Part shown: one piece after another, positions 49,351 to 57,900 of the stretch
How positions within the stretch are numbered: position 1 is the stretch's first letter
How the letters are laid out: each line of letters opens with the position of its first letter
NCBI RefSeq assembly: GCF_014196595.1
Contig: NZ_JACIEA010000001.1
Coordinates: forward strand, 1,358,546-1,422,545
DNA: 64,000 bases
Source of the DNA: Sphingorhabdus rigui
GTDB taxonomy: Bacteria > Pseudomonadota > Alphaproteobacteria > Sphingomonadales > Sphingomonadaceae
Direction: 5' to 3'
Notes under the pieces: generated by a model
The model's database searches: none
The model's input: the letters and a program-made list of their open reading frames with translations, nothing else
Told to the model about the DNA's origin: nothing
Program-made: the position numbers and the translations under genes

Positions 49351-50378
49351 CCTTCATCATCCGTCCGGCAGATTTGAACGATCTTCAGCCAATTTATGAA
49401 ATGGCCAAAAGGACAGGCGGCGGGTTCACCAATCTTCCACCCGACCGGAAGGCTCTGATGCAAAAGCTGGAGCGGTCAGCCGCCGGTTTCGATCGCGTGG
49501 GTGAGGAAGTCGCCGACGATCTATATGTCTTCGTTCTGCAAAACACCGCGACAGGCGAAGTGCGCGGCACATGCCAGATCTTTGGCAAAGTTGGCCAAAG
49601 ATGGCCGTTCTACAGCTATCGCATTGGCGCGTTGACGCAGCATAGCGTTGAACTTGAGCGGACATTTCGTGCGGATATCCTTAACCTGTCAACGGACCTC
49701 GAGGGCGCGACCGAAGTTGGCGGATTGTTCCTGCATCCCGGCGAGCGGGCTGGCGGCTTGGGTATGTTGATTGCGCGCAGCCGTTATCTGTTCATTCGCA
49801 ACCACCGCGCAAGATTTGCCGACCGCACAATCGCAGAATTGCGTGGTGTCATCGACGAAGCTGGCGGATCGCCGTTTTGGGACGGTGTCGCTGGCCGCTT
49901 TTTCGGCATGAGCTTTCAAGAGGCGGATGAATTTAACGCAAAATTCGGCAACCAGTTTATCGCTGACCTCATGCCAAAGCACCCTGTCTACATTGCCATG
50001 CTTCCCGACAGTGCAAAGACAGTCATCGGCGTACCGCATCCTTCAGGCCGCGCTGCAATGCGTATGCTTGAGAACGAGGGATTTGCTTGGGAAAATTACA
50101 TCGATATCTTTGACGGCGGCCCGACGATGACCGCGCGCACGGATCAAATTCGTAGCATCCGTGACGCGAAAGACGTCAAAATAACTGCCGTCAGCGATGA
50201 CGTTGGCGAACATAAATCAGGTGATAAAAAGCTGATAACGCTGGGCCGTCTGCATGCGTTTAAAGCCGCCTATGGCTGGATTGATGATACAGGCGATAAT
50301 GTCATTATCGACAGCAATTGCGCGCGTGCCTTGGGCATTTCAGCAGGTGATGCTGTAACCTATGTCGAGCGCACTTGA
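49347..50378 (+). CDS. astA: Arginine N-succinyltransferase
   Basis: First step of the arginine succinyltransferase pathway: succinyl-CoA + arginine. The 343-residue length fits the single-subunit enzyme. IIRPADLNDLQPIYEMAKRT, GGGFTNLPPDR, the GNAT-like EVGGLFLHPGERAGGLGMLI and the SGDAVTYV-type ending are family landmarks. It sits between the M20 hydrolase and astB with ATGA-type overlaps. Confidence 0.96.
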   Translation: MTFIIRPADLNDLQPIYEMAKRTGGGFTNLPPDRKALMQKLERSAAGFDRVGEEVADDLYVFVLQNTATGEVRGTCQIFGKVGQRWPFYSYRIGALTQHSVELERTFRADILNLSTDLEGATEVGGLFLHPGERAGGLGMLIARSRYLFIRNHRARFADRTIAELRGVIDEAGGSPFWDGVAGRFFGMSFQEADEFNAKFGNQFIADLMPKHPVYIAMLPDSAKTVIGVPHPSGRAAMRMLENEGFAWENYIDIFDGGPTMTARTDQIRSIRDAKDVKITAVSDDVGEHKSGDKKLITLGRLHAFKAAYGWIDDTGDNVIIDSNCARALGISAGDAVTYVERT

Positions 50379-50380
50379 TC

Positions 50381-51634
50381 ATGGCTTTGGTCGAAATAAA
50401 CTTTGATGGAATCATTGGTCCAAGCCATAATTACGCAGGATTGAGCGTTGGCAACCTCGCATCGTCGAACAATGCCGGCGCACCATCTTATCCAAAGGCT
50501 GCTGCCCTGCAGGGCATCGAAAAGATGCGCGCGAACCTGCGGCTTGGATTAGCGCAGGGTTTCTTCATGCCGCTTGACCGGCCGAACCAAAATTGGCTTT
50601 CCGGACTGTCGACCGACATGCAATCGGCGGAACCCCATATCCGCGCCGCAGCTTTTTCGGCGTCGGCCATGTGGGCCGCCAATGCAGCGACTGTCTCGCC
50701 CGCGCCTGATACGGCGGATGGCAAATGTCATCTGTCGGCGGCGAACCTGCTGACGATGGCGCACCGCAGCCATGAATGGACCGGAACGCTTGCGCAGTTA
50801 AAACTAGCATTTGCCGATGAAGCACATTTTGCCGTGCACGGACCCGTTCCAGCGCCGTTTGGCGATGAAGGTGCGGCAAACTTCATGCGCCTGTGCCAGA
50901 CGCATGGGGACGCTGGCATTGAGATATTTGTATATGGTAAAACGGGCGGACCATTCCCTGCTCGTCAGCATATTGAGGCATCGAAAGCCATTGCGCGGGC
51001 GCACCGGCTAGACACCAGAAAAACATTGTTCGTTCAACAATCCGAGATAGCGATTGCCGCAGGCGCGTTCCACAATGACGTCGTTGCCGTGGCCAATGAA
51101 CATGTGCTCTTCACCCATGAGCAGGCGTTCGAACATCCCGAGCAGACCTATGCCGATATCAAGCGGCTCTTGCCCGACGCAGAGATCATCATTGTGCCTG
51201 CCGACCGGGTCAGCCTTGCCGATGCTATTCAAAGCTATCTGTTCAATGCGCAGCTGGTGACCCTTCCCGACGGCGGCATGGCGCTCATCCTGCCCAGCGA
51301 GGCGCAGGACAATGCGCGCGTTTGGAGCTGGCTGAGCGAGATGGTCGCGGGCAATGGCCCAATTCGCAAGCTCGTCCCAGTCGATGTCCGCCAATCGATG
51401 GCCAATGGTGGCGGCCCTGCCTGTTTGCGCCTGCGCGTTGTTGCAGATCCTGCCACAGTCGACCCGCGCTTCATCGCCAATGAGGCTAAGCTCGACCAGA
51501 TTGCCAGCGTGGTTGCTGCATATTGGCCGGAGTCGATTGTGCCAGACCAATTGGGCGATGCGTCATTAATGGATCAAGTACGCGCGGCGCGCATGGCACT
51601 GTTAACCATGTGCGATCTAACCGCGCTCGTATAA
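50381..51634 (+). CDS. astB: N-succinylarginine dihydrolase
   Basis: Second step of the pathway: N-succinylarginine to N-succinylornithine, CO2 and ammonia. It belongs to the pentein (guanidino-modifying) superfamily, 417 residues. NFDGIIGPSHNYAGLSVGN at the N-terminus, QQSEIAIAAGAFHNDVVAVA in the middle and SMANGGGPACLRLRVV with the catalytic Cys are seen. The ATG at 50381 follows the astA stop closely; an in-frame TTG 6 nt earlier is less likely. astC, astD and astE are not in the window. Confidence 0.96.
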   Translation: MALVEINFDGIIGPSHNYAGLSVGNLASSNNAGAPSYPKAAALQGIEKMRANLRLGLAQGFFMPLDRPNQNWLSGLSTDMQSAEPHIRAAAFSASAMWAANAATVSPAPDTADGKCHLSAANLLTMAHRSHEWTGTLAQLKLAFADEAHFAVHGPVPAPFGDEGAANFMRLCQTHGDAGIEIFVYGKTGGPFPARQHIEASKAIARAHRLDTRKTLFVQQSEIAIAAGAFHNDVVAVANEHVLFTHEQAFEHPEQTYADIKRLLPDAEIIIVPADRVSLADAIQSYLFNAQLVTLPDGGMALILPSEAQDNARVWSWLSEMVAGNGPIRKLVPVDVRQSMANGGGPACLRLRVVADPATVDPRFIANEAKLDQIASVVAAYWPESIVPDQLGDASLMDQVRAARMALLTMCDLTALV

Positions 51635-51728
51635 GCGTCGGTTTTTCTTACAATCGGCGCGTCCGTTAACCATCGTCACCGCTGCAAATGCTGATTTGGC
51701 ACGGGCATTGCTTCATATTCAGTTAACT

Positions 51729-51953
51729 ATGAAACGCGTCCTACGCCTGTTCACGATCAAAACGAAACTAGAGGTCTTTATGATCACCTACGCGCTTGGC
51801 TTGGGTGCCGTAAAGCGTGGTCAGGAGTATATGATCCAATATCCCGGCAACATCGGGAAAGTGTTCTTTCTGCTGTGCACAGGCGCCGTTTTCATCGCTG
51901 CCGCCAAAATGCTTCAAGCGGTCGAATTTGATGCAGCCTTCGGCGAGGATTAA
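51729..51953 (+). CDS. Small conserved membrane protein
   Basis: A 74-residue protein with a basic N-terminus (MKRVLRLFTIKTKLEVFM), a GAVKRGQEYMIQYPG middle and one clear transmembrane helix (about 45-64, VFFLLCTGAVFIAAAKML). It resembles small proteins I associate with sphingomonads, but I cannot name a function. An in-frame ATG at 51696 would add 11 residues; the later ATG gives the more natural start. It is convergent with ssrA. Confidence 0.65.
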   Translation: MKRVLRLFTIKTKLEVFMITYALGLGAVKRGQEYMIQYPGNIGKVFFLLCTGAVFIAAAKMLQAVEFDAAFGED

Positions 51954-51990
51954 CGCTCAGCATCAAACTAAATAAGGAAAAGTCCCGGGA

Positions 51991-52130
51991 TTCTGTTGCT
52001 CGGCGATTCAATAGCGCGCGCATTTTTTAACCGGAAAACCAGTTCCCACTTTTCCTGAAAATGCTGGATTAGGTGGGGGGTTTCTGTTGCTCGGCACCCC
52101 CCGGGCCGCCGTAACCTTTCTGTTGCCCGG
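51991..52130. repeat. Three copies of a TTCTGTTGCYCGG motif beside ssrA
   Basis: The core TTCTGTTGCTCGGC occurs at 51991-52004 and 52082-52095, with the variant TTCTGTTGCCCGG at 52118-52130. The middle copy sits inside a hairpin: GGGGGG at about 52076-52081 pairs with CCCCCC near 52096-52102. The third copy lies in another GC stem (CCGGGC/GCCCGG, 52102-52132). Between the first two copies lies a CCAGTTCCCACTTTTCCTG...CCAGC-type segment (52039-52067) that resembles a dispersed repeat. Some of these hairpins may belong to the 3' part of the tmRNA coding piece. Confidence 0.6.
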
Positions 52131-52413
52131 CCGGTCCGGCCGCGTTCTTTTAGTATAAGTTCAGACCGTGAGGCCCAAAATTATGCTGCGAGAGCAAGTG
52201 CTTCGTTATCGTTTGCACCTATTGGTTATGAACCATTTCACGGCTTATTCATGCCGGGCAAAAACAATGCTTTTCAACGCACGTCGATCCTAGTTCAGCC
52301 CCTCCAAGACCTCTGACAAACAGAGATTTTGGTGGAGCTGCCGGGTACCGCCCCCGGGTCCGCTGCATCTATTGCACACCGCAATTTATCACCATAGCCG
52401 GGCGAACCCGACA
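52075..52413 (-). ncRNA. ssrA: Circularly permuted two-piece tmRNA
   Basis: Read on the minus strand, the acceptor piece comes first and ends at 52330 in ACCCGGCAGCTCCACCA, with T-stem CCGGG/CCCGG. A 27-nt intervening segment (52303-52329) follows. The coding piece then starts GGGGCTGAACTAGGATCGAC at 52302. GGGGCUG pairs with CAGCUCC to form the acceptor stem, and UGCGUU of the coding piece pairs with GAUGCA of the acceptor piece as helix P2. The tag ORF lies at 52181-52216. This is the alphaproteobacterial permuted arrangement, processed into two RNAs that act with SmpB. The 5' end (about 52413) is inferred from a TATATA box at 52420-52425; the 3' end of the coding piece is uncertain (52075 to about 52160). 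Confidence 0.92.
52181..52216 (-). other. tmRNA tag-peptide reading frame
   Basis: GCA AAC GAT AAC GAA GCA then five codons and TAA encode ANDNEALALAA, with the ALAA-type hydrophobic end recognised by ClpXP-class proteases. The resume codon is GCA at 52214-52216, preceded by AATAGGT. Confidence 0.9.
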
Positions 52414-52457
52414 CCAGCCTATATAGGCGCTTTTTCGTGAATGGGAAGTGAAGGCGG

Positions 52458-52790
52458 TTAAAGACCCTGCATATTTCGGCTCTCCGCCGGAATATGGACC
52501 ACCAGTCCATCGAGATCGGGTGTCAGCACGATTTGGCAAGACAGACGACTGGTGCGCCGCGCGCCGGTAGCAAGGTCGAGCATGTCTTCCTCGTCCTCAA
52601 CCGACCGGGGCAGTTTATCGAACCAAAGCTTGTCAATGATCACATGGCAGGTTGAACAGGCCATTTGGCCCTCGCACGTGCCTTCCAACGGTTGTCCTGC
52701 GGCTTGCGCAATTTCCAGCAGGCGTTGGCCCTCGACCGCTTCGACGTTCTGGACCGTGCCATCGGCAGTGATGAACGTGACTTTGATCAT
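52458..52790 (-). CDS. Adrenodoxin-type 2Fe-2S ferredoxin
   Basis: A 110-residue [2Fe-2S] ferredoxin of the ISC/adrenodoxin class. The cluster ligands are Cys39, Cys45, Cys48 and Cys85 in the pattern C-x5-C-x2-C-x36-C (TCEGQMACSTCHV, SRLSCQ). Its ATG overlaps the end of the upstream cysteine desulfurase gene by 4 nt, so it is the electron donor encoded with two sulfur-mobilising enzymes, probably for Fe-S cluster assembly. Confidence 0.95.
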   Translation of the reverse strand: MIKVTFITADGTVQNVEAVEGQRLLEIAQAAGQPLEGTCEGQMACSTCHVIIDKLWFDKLPRSVEDEEDMLDLATGARRTSRLSCQIVLTPDLDGLVVHIPAESRNMQGL

Positions 52791-53851
52791 AGCATTGCCT
52801 CTGCTGACCGGTTGATTGCATCTGCGGCCATATCAATCTCTTCCGCCGTCGTATAGCGGCCAAAACCCAAACGTATGGATGATTTCGCCTGTGCGTCGGT
52901 CAGGCCAAGCGCGCGCAACACATGGCTGGGGCGGCCAGAACCACTGGCGCAGGCAGATCCGGCGGAAAAGGCGATGCTCCGGCACTCCGATATCAACCGC
53001 GCGGCGTCGACGCCGTCGCGGCGGATGTTGAGATTGCCTTTATAGCGTTGGGCCGTCGAACCGTTGATGGTCCAGTCCGCAAATGCACTGGCGGCGCGAT
53101 CCCATAAGGCCGAAACATGCATGGCGTCCGCATCCATGCGTTCTGCCGCCAATTTCGCTGCTGCGCCAAAGCCCGCGCACAATGCGGGCGACAATGTGCC
53201 CGAGCGCATGCCTTGCTCCTGCCCACCGCCCAGCATTTGCGGCGTGAGCGCAATGCCGTCACGCACCCACAAGGCGCCAATGCCTTTTGGACCGTGGATT
53301 TTGTGCGCGGATATCGCGATCATGTCGGGACCATCGGGGATCGGCATGCGCCCAAATGCCTGAACCGCGTCGCATAGAAACAGATTGCCTTGGGCGTGTG
53401 CCGCCGCTGCGAGTTCCGCGATTGGCTGAATGGTCCCAATCTCGTTATTGACGAGCATGATGGCCGTTAACGCCTGCCCACTAACGGAATCAGACGCTTG
53501 CGTTTCGGGACAAATTAACCCCGCACTATCGACAGGGAAAGTCCGGCCATCTAGATATTCCACAACGTCCAAAACCGCAGCATGTTCGGTCGCGGCAGCG
53601 GTGACGGGTAACCCGCATCCCATGATCGCCAGGTTGATCGCCTCGGTCGCACCAGAGGTGAAGATCACGCGCCCGCCCTTCGGCAGCAGCGCCGCGATTT
53701 GATCGCGGGCAACCTCAACAGCCGCAGCTGCCGCCCTGCCCGCTGCATGTGCGCTATGCGGGTTCGCAAATCCATCCTTCAGCCAAGGCTCCATCGCGGC
53801 AAATGCCTCTGGGGCCAGCGGCGTTGTGGCTTGATAGTCGAGGTAGATCAT
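52787..53851 (-). CDS. Cysteine desulfurase (NifS/IscS-like), second of a tandem pair
   Basis: A PLP enzyme that takes sulfur from cysteine, 354 residues. His90 (TEHAAVLD), the PLP-binding Lys184 (AISAHKIHGPKG) and the catalytic Cys301 (SAGSACASG) are all present. The N-terminus IYLDYQATTPL is standard. The gene overlaps both the ferredoxin gene (4 nt) and the other cysteine desulfurase (4 nt). Both copies keep all catalytic residues. Confidence 0.93.
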   Translation of the reverse strand: MIYLDYQATTPLAPEAFAAMEPWLKDGFANPHSAHAAGRAAAAAVEVARDQIAALLPKGGRVIFTSGATEAINLAIMGCGLPVTAAATEHAAVLDVVEYLDGRTFPVDSAGLICPETQASDSVSGQALTAIMLVNNEIGTIQPIAELAAAAHAQGNLFLCDAVQAFGRMPIPDGPDMIAISAHKIHGPKGIGALWVRDGIALTPQMLGGGQEQGMRSGTLSPALCAGFGAAAKLAAERMDADAMHVSALWDRAASAFADWTINGSTAQRYKGNLNIRRDGVDAARLISECRSIAFSAGSACASGSGRPSHVLRALGLTDAQAKSSIRLGFGRYTTAEEIDMAADAINRSAEAML

Positions 53852-54888
53852 GCAGCTTTGGCGCGGATGACGATATTGCGCCAGACATCCAAAAACCGCG
53901 CGATATCACCTTCGCTGGTATCGGCGTTGAAACTGACGCGGACGACTTCAGAAGCGGATCGTTCGTCCCAACCCATTGCGCCAAGCACATGACTGGTTTT
54001 CAGCGTGCCTGATGAACACGCGCTTCCGGCGGAGACCGCGATTCCGGCCATATCAAAGTTGATCAGCTGACTTGAGGCTGCAACGCCGGGCATACGGTAA
54101 CTGCCAATGGTCGCCAGCCGGCTGCTTGCTTCTGCCACCACGATGCCGCCGCTGGCAGTGATCTCGGCATCCAAAATTTCACGCAGCCGAACGGCATTTT
54201 CCATCCATGCAAAACCGGCATCGAGGGCCGTCGCAAATCCGATTGCGGCGGGCAAGTTTTCGGTGCCGCGCCGGTACCCTTGCTCCTGCCCGCCTGTCGG
54301 CGACAGCAGCCCAAGATTGCGGACGAGCAAAGCCCCCATTCCCGGCGGCCCGCCCAATTTATGGGCTGATACGCACATCAAATCAGCATCTGGCAATGGC
54401 AGTTTGCCCGCGCTTTGCGAACAATCGGCGAACAATATTCCGCCATTGGCCCGCACCATATCGGCAATCTCGGCCATCGGTTGAATAACGCCGGTTTCGT
54501 TGTTCACGGACTGCACCGCATAGCGGCCAGCGCCTTTGATCGCGTTCCGGTCAACATAACCGTCTGGGCCGACGGGCAAGCGGGTTGCGCCTGCCACAGC
54601 CAAGACCGCATCATGTTCAACGGCGCTGGCAATCGCATCATGGCCACGCAGCGCAATCGCAATTGCCTCACTTGCGCCGCTGGTGAAAATGACTTCACCG
54701 TCCCAATTTAGTGCAGCAGCAACGCGGGCGCGGGCGTTCTCCAGCGCAGCGCGGGCTGCGCGCCCCTCGCTATGCGGAGAGGATGGATTGGCCCATCGCG
54801 CCATCGCGTCGGCCATCGCTTCGCGCGCCGCCGGAATGATCGGCGTCGTCGCTGCGTGATCCAAATATATGCGGGCTTGGTCGGGCAT
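53848..54888 (-). CDS. Cysteine desulfurase (NifS/IscS-like), first of a tandem pair
   Basis: A second PLP desulfurase of about 346 residues. The PLP Lys177 lies in VSAHKLGGPPGMG and the catalytic Cys291 in SAGSACSSGTLKTSH, with EHDAV for the conserved His. The start is ambiguous: the ATG at 54888 gives the usual short lead (MPDQARIYLDHAATTP), while an ATG at 54897 or a GTG at 54918 would lengthen it. It overlaps the second desulfurase by 4 nt. In alphaproteobacteria such genes often neighbour suf genes and an alpha/beta hydrolase like the one divergent here. Confidence 0.9.
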   Translation of the reverse strand: MPDQARIYLDHAATTPIIPAAREAMADAMARWANPSSPHSEGRAARAALENARARVAAALNWDGEVIFTSGASEAIAIALRGHDAIASAVEHDAVLAVAGATRLPVGPDGYVDRNAIKGAGRYAVQSVNNETGVIQPMAEIADMVRANGGILFADCSQSAGKLPLPDADLMCVSAHKLGGPPGMGALLVRNLGLLSPTGGQEQGYRRGTENLPAAIGFATALDAGFAWMENAVRLREILDAEITASGGIVVAEASSRLATIGSYRMPGVAASSQLINFDMAGIAVSAGSACSSGTLKTSHVLGAMGWDERSASEVVRVSFNADTSEGDIARFLDVWRNIVIRAKAA

Positions 54889-55001
54889 AATTTCCATGAC
54901 AGTTGCGAAAATCGTCACTGCTCCTATATAGCTCTACAAAATCCTGCAAAGCCCGAACCTTCGGGCAAAGCTCGGCACCCATCTAAGAATCGAACAATAA
55001 T

Positions 55002-55658
55002 ATGCCTGCTATTGCTATTCCCGGTCCCGAAGGCCGCCTCGAAGCCCGTTTTTCTCCGCCACCGCGCCCACGTGCACCGATTGCAATGATTTTGCATCCG
55101 CACCCCCAAGCCGGCGGAACAATGAACGACCGGATTACGCAGCAGCTGTACAAAACATTTGTAGCGCGCGGATTTGGCGTGCTGCGCTTCAACTTTCGCG
55201 GCGTTGGCCGCAGCGAAGGCGAATTTGACAATGGTATCGGCGAATTGTCTGACGCAGCATCTGCGCTCGATTGGGTGCAAAGCTTCCACCCCGAAGCGTC
55301 AACGACTTGGATCGCTGGCTTCAGCTTTGGTGCATGGATTGGCATGCAACTTTTGATGCGCCGTCCGGAAATCCGCGGCTTCATCTCGGTATCGCCGCCT
55401 GCAAACATGTATGATTTCAGCTTTTTGGCGCCTTGCCCATCATCGGGCATCATCATTCAGGGTGTGAATGACGAAGTCGTCAATCCCAACGCGGTTCAAA
55501 AGCTGGTCGATAAACTGCGCACGCAGCGCCACATCACCATTCACCACGACGAAATCCCGCGTGCGAACCATTTCTTTGAAAATGAAATGGATATGCTGAT
55601 GGCGTCTGTGAACAATTATCTCGATTTCCGGTTGGACCCGAACTCACCCATTAAGTGA
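55002..55658 (+). CDS. Alpha/beta hydrolase (COG2945-like)
   Basis: A 218-residue alpha/beta hydrolase. HPHPQAGGTMNDRITQQLY forms the oxyanion region, the nucleophile elbow GFSFGA carries Ser108, and RANHFFEN near the C-terminus carries the catalytic His, with Asp in GVNDEVV. The substrate is unknown. It is divergent from the cysteine desulfurase/ferredoxin operon, a neighbourhood I also associate with Fe-S genes in other alphaproteobacteria. Confidence 0.9.
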   Translation: MPAIAIPGPEGRLEARFSPPPRPRAPIAMILHPHPQAGGTMNDRITQQLYKTFVARGFGVLRFNFRGVGRSEGEFDNGIGELSDAASALDWVQSFHPEASTTWIAGFSFGAWIGMQLLMRRPEIRGFISVSPPANMYDFSFLAPCPSSGIIIQGVNDEVVNPNAVQKLVDKLRTQRHITIHHDEIPRANHFFENEMDMLMASVNNYLDFRLDPNSPIK

Positions 55659-55665
55659 TTTTTTG

Positions 55666-55769
55666 CACGCAGAGGCGCAGAGATCGCAGAGTGATGGTCT
55701 GAAAAATAAGACCCTGAAACAAGCCCAAGGTGTCGGCGAAAAACTATGCGCCCTCTGCGCCTCTGCGTG
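55666..55769. repeat. Long inverted repeat with 17-bp perfect arms
   Basis: CACGCAGAGGCGCAGAG (55666-55682) is exactly repeated in inverse orientation as CTCTGCGCCTCTGCG plus TG (55753-55769), with 70 nt between. The CAGAGGCGCAGAG word is typical of dispersed REP-like palindromes. It lies between the convergent alpha/beta hydrolase and small membrane protein genes and might terminate both. Confidence 0.85.
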
Positions 55770-55777
55770 AAATGTTC

Positions 55778-55984
55778 TTAATGTTGGTCGACGCCGCCCG
55801 TCACCAGTGACTGCCCCTTTTGATCGGGCACAACCCAAATCGCAACATTTGCGAAAATAACGAGCGCGGCAGCGATCATCAGCCAGATTTGCTGACTTGC
55901 ACCATCACGACTCCAGCGTTTCCATGCGCCATAGAGAAGCAGGAACGCGGACAGCATGGCGATGGATAAAACGGCGTTTAACAT
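55778..55984 (-). CDS. Small two-helix membrane protein
   Basis: A 68-residue protein with two hydrophobic segments (about 3-20 and 33-52) separated by a basic, tryptophan-containing loop (WKRWSRDGASQQ). No family is recognised. It has a sensible codon pattern and a TM layout unlike random sequence. It ends near the inverted repeat and is divergent from rpiB. Confidence 0.6.
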   Translation of the reverse strand: MLNAVLSIAMLSAFLLLYGAWKRWSRDGASQQIWLMIAAALVIFANVAIWVVPDQKGQSLVTGGVDQH

Positions 55985-56100
55985 TTCGCCTCTCTAAAGC
56001 CGGTGGATAAGCCGCGCAATCGGACAAATAGCGCATAGCCTTTTGCCGCGCGCTGCCATAGGGGGAGCGTATTCCGACTCATGCTGCTACAGGATGTGCT

Positions 56101-56553
56101 ATGCGTATCGCTATCGCCTCAGACCACGCTGCCCTTGCGCTGAAATCAGCGCTCGTCGAATATCTGCTGTCGGCAGGGCATGATGTGAGCGATCTCGGCC
56201 CGCATGATGAAAGTTCGGTCGACTATCCCGATTATGGCTACAAGCTTGCCGCCGCTGTTGCCGATGGCACCGCAGAACGCGGTATTGCCTTATGCGGATC
56301 AGGCATTGGCATTTCGATTGCGGTGAACCGCAATCCCGCCGCACGCGCCGCTTTGGTATCCGAACCATTGTCCGCGCGGCTTGCGCGCGAACATAATGAC
56401 GCGAATGTTATTGCCATGGGCGCGCGCCTGATTGGCATTGAAATGGCCAAGGCCTGCCTTGATGCCTTTTTAACAACGGAATTTGGTGGAGAGCGCCACC
56501 AACGCCGCGTTGATAAACTATCCAACCCGAACACGACCAAGGAACCATCATGA
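56101..56553 (+). CDS. rpiB: Ribose-5-phosphate isomerase B
   Basis: Interconverts ribose-5-P and ribulose-5-P in the pentose phosphate pathway, 150 residues. [14 protein letters not shown], the active-site Cys in [17 protein letters not shown], and [16 protein letters not shown] are typical of the RpiB/LacAB family. The stop overlaps glyA by 4 nt, a common rpiB-glyA pairing. Confidence 0.96.
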   Translation: MRIAIASDHAALALKSALVEYLLSAGHDVSDLGPHDESSVDYPDYGYKLAAAVADGTAERGIALCGSGIGISIAVNRNPAARAALVSEPLSARLAREHNDANVIAMGARLIGIEMAKACLDAFLTTEFGGERHQRRVDKLSNPNTTKEPS

Positions 56554-57854
56554 GCAGTGCAGCCGCCAATGACATCCATAACTCTGGATTTTTTACGCAA
56601 AGCCTGACGGAGCGCGACCCGGAAATCGCAGGCTGGATTGCGAAGGAACTGGGCCGCCAGAAGGACAAGATCGAATTGATCGCGTCGGAAAATATAACGT
56701 CGCGCGCGGTGCTTGAAGCCACAGGTTCGATCCTCACCAACAAATATGCCGAAGGCTATCCGGGCAAACGTTATTATGGCGGATGCGAATATGTCGATGA
56801 AATCGAAACCATCGCCATTGAGCGCGCCAAGCAATTGTTCGGCTGTGCATTTGCAAATGTGCAGCCCAATAGCGGCAGCCAGATGAATCAGGCGGTGTTC
56901 CTCGCGCTTTTGCAGCCCGGCGACACGTTCATGGGCCTAGACCTTAACGCAGGCGGGCATCTAACCCATGGATCGCCGGTAAACATGTCCGGCAAATGGT
57001 TCAATCCAATCGGATATGGCGTCCGTCGCGATGACCACCGGATCGACATGGACGAAGTCGCGCGCATCGCGAGAGAAAACAAACCAAAGCTGATCATCTG
57101 CGGCGGCACGGCTTATTCGCGGGGCTGGGACTGGGCGCGATTCCGGGAAATTGCGGATGAAGTCGGCGCTTACCTTCTGGCCGATATGTCGCATATCTCC
57201 GGCCTGGTTGCTGGCGGCGCGCACAGCTCGCCTGTGCCGCACGCGCACGTCACGACAAGCACAACGCACAAGTCGTTACGCGGACCGCGCTCGGGCATCA
57301 TATTAACCAATGACGAGGTACTGGCCAAAAAATTCAACTCGGCAATTTTCCCAGGGTTGCAGGGTGGGCCGCTGGTGCATGTAATCGCAGCAAAGGCTGT
57401 GTGCTTTGCCGATGCGATGAAGCCAGAATTCAAAAGCTACGCCGCCAATGTCGTCGAAAATGCGAAGGCGCTTGCATCTTCGTTGCAGGAACAAGGGCTC
57501 GATATCGTGTCAGGCGGCACCGACAACCACTCGATGCTGGTCGATCTGCGGCCCAAAGAAGCCAAGGGCAAGCATGCTGAACATGCGCTCGATCGTGCCT
57601 CGATTACGTGCAACAAAAACTCGATCCCGTTCGATCCAGAAAAGCCGTTCGTCACGTCCGGCCTGCGCTTGGGCACGCCGGCTGGCACCACCCGTGGTTT
57701 CGGTCCGGCGGAATTCCGTCAGATCGGACGGATGATCGCCGATGTCGTGGAAGGCCTGCGTCACAATGGCGAGGCGGGCGACGGTCAGATCGAAGCACGG
57801 ATCAAGGACGAAGCCGAGGCACTTTGCGCACGCTTCCCAATCTACCCATCTTGA
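56550..57854 (+). CDS. glyA: Serine hydroxymethyltransferase
   Basis: PLP enzyme that makes glycine and methylene-THF from serine, 434 residues. [16 protein letters not shown], the [14 protein letters not shown] block and the PLP Lys in [15 protein letters not shown] are all present. Cotranscribed with rpiB and probably followed by the zinc-ribbon gene and nrdR. Confidence 0.98.
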   Translation: MSSAAANDIHNSGFFTQSLTERDPEIAGWIAKELGRQKDKIELIASENITSRAVLEATGSILTNKYAEGYPGKRYYGGCEYVDEIETIAIERAKQLFGCAFANVQPNSGSQMNQAVFLALLQPGDTFMGLDLNAGGHLTHGSPVNMSGKWFNPIGYGVRRDDHRIDMDEVARIARENKPKLIICGGTAYSRGWDWARFREIADEVGAYLLADMSHISGLVAGGAHSSPVPHAHVTTSTTHKSLRGPRSGIILTNDEVLAKKFNSAIFPGLQGGPLVHVIAAKAVCFADAMKPEFKSYAANVVENAKALASSLQEQGLDIVSGGTDNHSMLVDLRPKEAKGKHAEHALDRASITCNKNSIPFDPEKPFVTSGLRLGTPAGTTRGFGPAEFRQIGRMIADVVEGLRHNGEAGDGQIEARIKDEAEALCARFPIYPS

Positions 57855-57900
57855 ATTATATAGGTGACTTACCCATCTAATACACAGAAGGGAAATAACC

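Noticed and set aside
52421-52458. Strong -35 element for ssrA
   Set aside because: The TATATA box at 52420-52425 is clear, but no good -35 hexamer lies at 16-18 nt; I kept only the -10 as supporting evidence.
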